Assembly: GCA_003156715.1 (NCBI GenBank)
Contig: PMHO01000018.1
Span: 105,375 to 169,374, forward strand
Reading direction: 5' to 3'
From: Candidatus Tityobacter terrigena
GTDB lineage: Bacteria; Vulcanimicrobiota; Vulcanimicrobiia; Vulcanimicrobiales; Vulcanimicrobiaceae
DNA: 64,000 nt
Part shown: positions 62,025-64,000 of the stretch, piece after piece
Numbering within the stretch: position 1 is the first letter of the stretch
How the letters are laid out: each line of letters opens with the position of its first letter
Position numbers and translations under genes: made by a program
Notes under the pieces: model-generated
Seen by the model: the letters and a program-made list of their open reading frames with translations, nothing else
What the model was told of the DNA's origin: nothing
The model's database searches: none

Positions 62025-62053
62025 TTGCCCGGCTTGACCGGGGCGGCTATAAT
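62025..62053 (+). promoter_or_regulatory. sigma-70-type promoter of rplK-rplA
   Basis: TTGCCC (62025-62030) and a consensus TATAAT (62048-62053) are spaced by 17 bp. The rplK ATG is 83 bp downstream, leaving a leader with at least one clear stem (GGTCGCT/AGCGACC, 62108-62124) just before the ribosome-binding site TTAGGAG. In most bacteria rplK is fed from the secE-nusG operon, so a strong own promoter fits its separation here. The leader stem could serve L1 or L11 autoregulation; that is inference. Confidence 0.75.
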
Positions 62054-62136
62054 CGGTGGGTTGCGCTCGCCGGCGACCCCGTGGCGGCGCAGGTCTTCAC
62101 TGGGGCAGGTCGCTTCGAGCGACCGTTAGGAGCAAG

Positions 62137-62562
62137 ATGGCAAAGAAAGTCGTGGGCAAGATCGGCCTGCAGCTGCAGGCCGGCAAGGCCACCCCTGCGC
62201 CCCCCGTCGGGCCGGCGCTCGGGCCCTACTCGCTGAACATCATGGCGTTCTGCAAGGAGTACAACGAGCGCACTCAATCGCAAGCCGGGATGGTGATTCC
62301 GGTCGAGATCACGGTCTTCGACGACCGGACCTTTACGTTCGTCACTAAGACCCCGCCGGCGAGCTTCCTGATCAAGCGCGCTCTCGGCATCGAATCCGGC
62401 TCGGCCATCCCCAATCGCACCAAGGTCGGAAAGCTGACCCAGCAGCAACTGCGCGAGATCGCCGAGGCGAAAATGGTGGATCTCAACGCGAACGACGTCG
62501 ACATGGCGATGCGCATCGTCGCGGGCACCGCCCGCTCGATGGGCGTCGAGGTGGGCGCGTAG
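62137..62562 (+). CDS. rplK: 50S ribosomal protein L11
   Basis: A 141-residue L11, beginning [20 protein letters not shown] and containing [41 protein letters not shown] and the C-terminal [19 protein letters not shown] precedes the ATG. It ends one base before the rplA start. It is the first gene of the resumed ribosomal cluster. Confidence 0.97.
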   Translation: MAKKVVGKIGLQLQAGKATPAPPVGPALGPYSLNIMAFCKEYNERTQSQAGMVIPVEITVFDDRTFTFVTKTPPASFLIKRALGIESGSAIPNRTKVGKLTQQQLREIAEAKMVDLNANDVDMAMRIVAGTARSMGVEVGA

Positions 62563-63270
62563 ATGAAGCAGCACGGCAAGCGTTACCGCGAGATTCTCAA
62601 GACGTACGATCCGGCCAAATTCTACGACGTGAACGAGGCCACGGCCAACATCAAGAAAACCGCGCGCGCGAAATTTGACGAGACGATCGAGATTCACGTG
62701 CGCCTCGGCGTCGATCCGAAGAAAAGCGACCAAAACGTGCGCGGCACCGTTCTGCTGCCGCACGGCACCGGGCGAACCGTTCGGGTCATCGCGTTCGCCA
62801 AGGGCGACAAGGCAAAGGAAGCGGAGGCCGCCGGAGCCGACGTCGTGGGCGACCAGGATCTGATCGACCGCGTAAAGGCCGGCTTTGCCGACTTCGACGT
62901 CACGGTCGCGACACCGGACATGATGGGCGCCGTGGGGTCCAACCTCGGCCGCATCCTCGCTCAAAAGATGCCGAACCCCAAGGCCGGCACGGTGACCCCC
63001 AACATCGGTGCGGCGATTCGCGACATCAAAGCGGGCAAGGTCGAATACCGCCTCGACAAGACCGGCATCGTCCACACGATCGTCGGCAAGGCGAGCTTCG
63101 ATGAGGCCAAGCTGAGCGAGAACATCTCGACGCTCCTGGACGCTCTTGTCCGCGCCAAGCCCTCGGCCGCCAAGGGAACCTACGTGCGCAGCGTGACGCT
63201 GTCGAGCACCATGGGCCCAGGGGTCAAGGTCGACCCGAACCGGATCAAGGTGGTCCCCACGACCTCGTAG
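62563..63270 (+). CDS. rplA: 50S ribosomal protein L1
   Basis: A 235-residue L1, with [34 protein letters not shown] near the N-terminus and the L1 signature around [20 protein letters not shown], ending in the [20 protein letters not shown] segment. The ATG directly follows the rplK stop, with GAGGTG inside the end of rplK as ribosome-binding site. L1 is the usual autogenous repressor of the rplKA mRNA. Confidence 0.97.
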   Translation: MKQHGKRYREILKTYDPAKFYDVNEATANIKKTARAKFDETIEIHVRLGVDPKKSDQNVRGTVLLPHGTGRTVRVIAFAKGDKAKEAEAAGADVVGDQDLIDRVKAGFADFDVTVATPDMMGAVGSNLGRILAQKMPNPKAGTVTPNIGAAIRDIKAGKVEYRLDKTGIVHTIVGKASFDEAKLSENISTLLDALVRAKPSAAKGTYVRSVTLSSTMGPGVKVDPNRIKVVPTTS

Positions 63271-63286
63271 CCTCCGATCGGCGCGT

Positions 63287-63315
63287 TTGACGAAAACCCG
63301 TCGATCGGGTATCAT
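63287..63315 (+). promoter_or_regulatory. sigma-70-type promoter of rplJ
   Basis: TTGACG (63287-63292) and TATCAT (63310-63315) are spaced by 17 bp. They lie 17 bp after the rplA stop and start a leader of about 165 nt before rplJ. The elements resemble those of the rpmG and sigH promoters in this window. Confidence 0.75.
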
Positions 63316-63434
63316 GCTCGCCGGCTCCGATGAACGCAGGTCCGCCTTCGGGCGGGTAATGCTGGTGCGCCTGCCGAGGATGACGACGACCGGTTTCCAT
63401 GCCGCCTGCGGGTTGCGGACGGCGCGGGCATGGT

Positions 63435-63470
63435 GGCGCTCATCGCACAGATTGGAGCGCCGTTTCTTTT
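63435..63470 (+). terminator. attenuator-like hairpin in the rplJ (L10) leader
   Basis: GGCGCTC (63435-63441) pairs with GAGCGCC (63455-63461) and is followed by GTTTCTTTT, the form of an intrinsic terminator 18 bp before the rplJ ATG. The region from about 63322 corresponds in place to the L10 leader RNA, where L10-(L12)4 binding controls rplJL expression. I therefore read it as an attenuator rather than the end of rplA transcription. Confidence 0.6.
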
Positions 63471-63487
63471 CCCGACGAAAGAGGGCC

Positions 63488-64000
63488 ATGCCCACCGCCA
63501 AAAAAGAGCAAACGATCGAGGAGCTGCGCAGCCGGCTGGCCGGGTCGAAGTATCTCTTCTTTACCGATTACAGCAAGCTGACCGTCGCGGACGTTACCAA
63601 GCTTCGCGGCGAGCTCCGAAAAAGCGGCGACTCATATGCGGTCGTCAAGAACACGCTCTTCGCCATTGCCGCCGGCAGCGAGCTTGCCGAGCGCCTCGAG
63701 GCCCACCTGTCGGGACCGACTGGGGTGATCTTCGCCTCAGAGGATCCCGTCTCGCCGGCCAAGGCGCTCAAGAAGTTCTCCGACGACGTCAAGCCGATCA
63801 AGATCAAAGCGGCCTACGTCGACGGCAAGGTGCTCGCACCGAGCGACGTTGCGACGCTCGCCGCGATGCCGCCCAAACTCGAGCTGCAAGCCAAAGTACT
63901 CGGCTTGCTCGCGAGCCCCATGCGGGGATTCGTGGGCGTGTTAGCAGCCAACCCCAGCGGATTCGTCCGCGTCCTCAGCGCTCGCGAGAAGCAACTCGCC
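63488..64000 (+). CDS. rplJ: 50S ribosomal protein L10 (3' end beyond the window)
   Basis: The frame runs from ATG 63488 to the last base of the window (171 codons) without a stop; about a complete L10 length. It begins MPTAKKEQTIEELRSRLAGS and shows FFTDYSKLTVADVTKLRGEL, VVKNTLFAIAA, GPTGVIFASEDPVSPAKAL and LLASPMRGFVGVLAANP, typical for L10. AAAGAGGG lies before the ATG. rplL and rpoBC would be expected next. Confidence 0.94.
   Translation, partial: MPTAKKEQTIEELRSRLAGSKYLFFTDYSKLTVADVTKLRGELRKSGDSYAVVKNTLFAIAAGSELAERLEAHLSGPTGVIFASEDPVSPAKALKKFSDDVKPIKIKAAYVDGKVLAPSDVATLAAMPPKLELQAKVLGLLASPMRGFVGVLAANPSGFVRVLSAREKQLA

Noticed and set aside
62047..63501. 484-codon minus-strand frame opposite rplK-rplA
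   Set aside because: It lies entirely against two certain ribosomal protein genes and has no family resemblance.

Overview
The window is 64 kb of GC-rich bacterial DNA (roughly 60-65% GC by eye). It is densely coded, uses GTG and TTG starts often, and has many 4-nt stop/start overlaps. The gene set points to a little-studied terrabacterial lineage rather than a model phylum. It combines an OpcA-containing oxidative pentose-phosphate operon with a transaldolase-glucose-6-phosphate isomerase fusion, a SigH-type sigma factor in the same gene context as in Bacillus, MEP isoprenoid genes, a Flp-type pilin, and GloVer- and HAF-repeat secreted proteins. Candidatus Eremiobacterota (WPS-2) would fit, but that is inference; no 16S rRNA gene or other decisive marker is present.

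Region 1 (0.1-9.4 kb, minus strand) is a complete oxidative pentose-phosphate operon in the order tkt, tal-pgi, gnd, zwf, opcA, pgl. Region 2 (9.5-15.2 kb) holds dapD and an aminotransferase (lysine/diaminopimelate), then on the minus strand radA, glutamate formimidoyltransferase and an aldehyde dehydrogenase. Region 3 (15.3-33.9 kb, nearly all plus strand) is a long housekeeping run: cmk-plsC-ispH-polyprenyl synthase-large glycosyltransferase fusion; yebC; PASTA protein-rpe-thiL (with rpmB opposing); plsX-hemW; then yacL-ispD-ispF-cysE-cysS-rlmB-sigH. The last stretch has the same order as in Bacillus subtilis (without gltX, mrnC and yacP).

Region 4 (33.9-34.35 kb) is a tRNA quartet Thr(TGT)-Tyr(GTA)-Gly(TCC)-Thr(GGT), the same order as the E. 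coli thrU-tyrU-glyT-thrT-tufB operon, but no tuf gene follows. Region 5 (34.5-56.1 kb) is instead an accessory block of changing strand: Flp pilin, malate synthase with a coupled small membrane protein, a GT87-like membrane protein, a CHASE3/SpoIIE phosphatase, a flavin monooxygenase, a methyltransferase, proline dehydrogenase, two very large ATPase/TPR regulators, a TMEM175-like channel, an ArsR regulator, and secreted repeat proteins.

Region 6 (56.1-64 kb) returns to the ribosomal cluster: tRNA-Arg, rpmG-tRNA-Trp-secE-nusG. A 4.6 kb insertion follows (DUF4760-like protein, GT39-like transferase, VOC protein, threonine aldolase, lipoprotein), and then rplK-rplA and rplJ, which runs off the end. 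Good sigma-70-type promoters with 17-bp spacers are visible before sigH, rpmG, rplK and rplJ.

The main point of interest is an old, normally continuous translation/transcription supercluster that has been opened at two places by accessory genes. Other points are a sigH promoter whose spacer is a perfect inverted repeat, several genes with no canonical start codon where homology or the ribosome-binding site predicts one, and a double glycosyltransferase fusion. I found no CRISPR array, prophage, insertion sequence or recognisable defence system.
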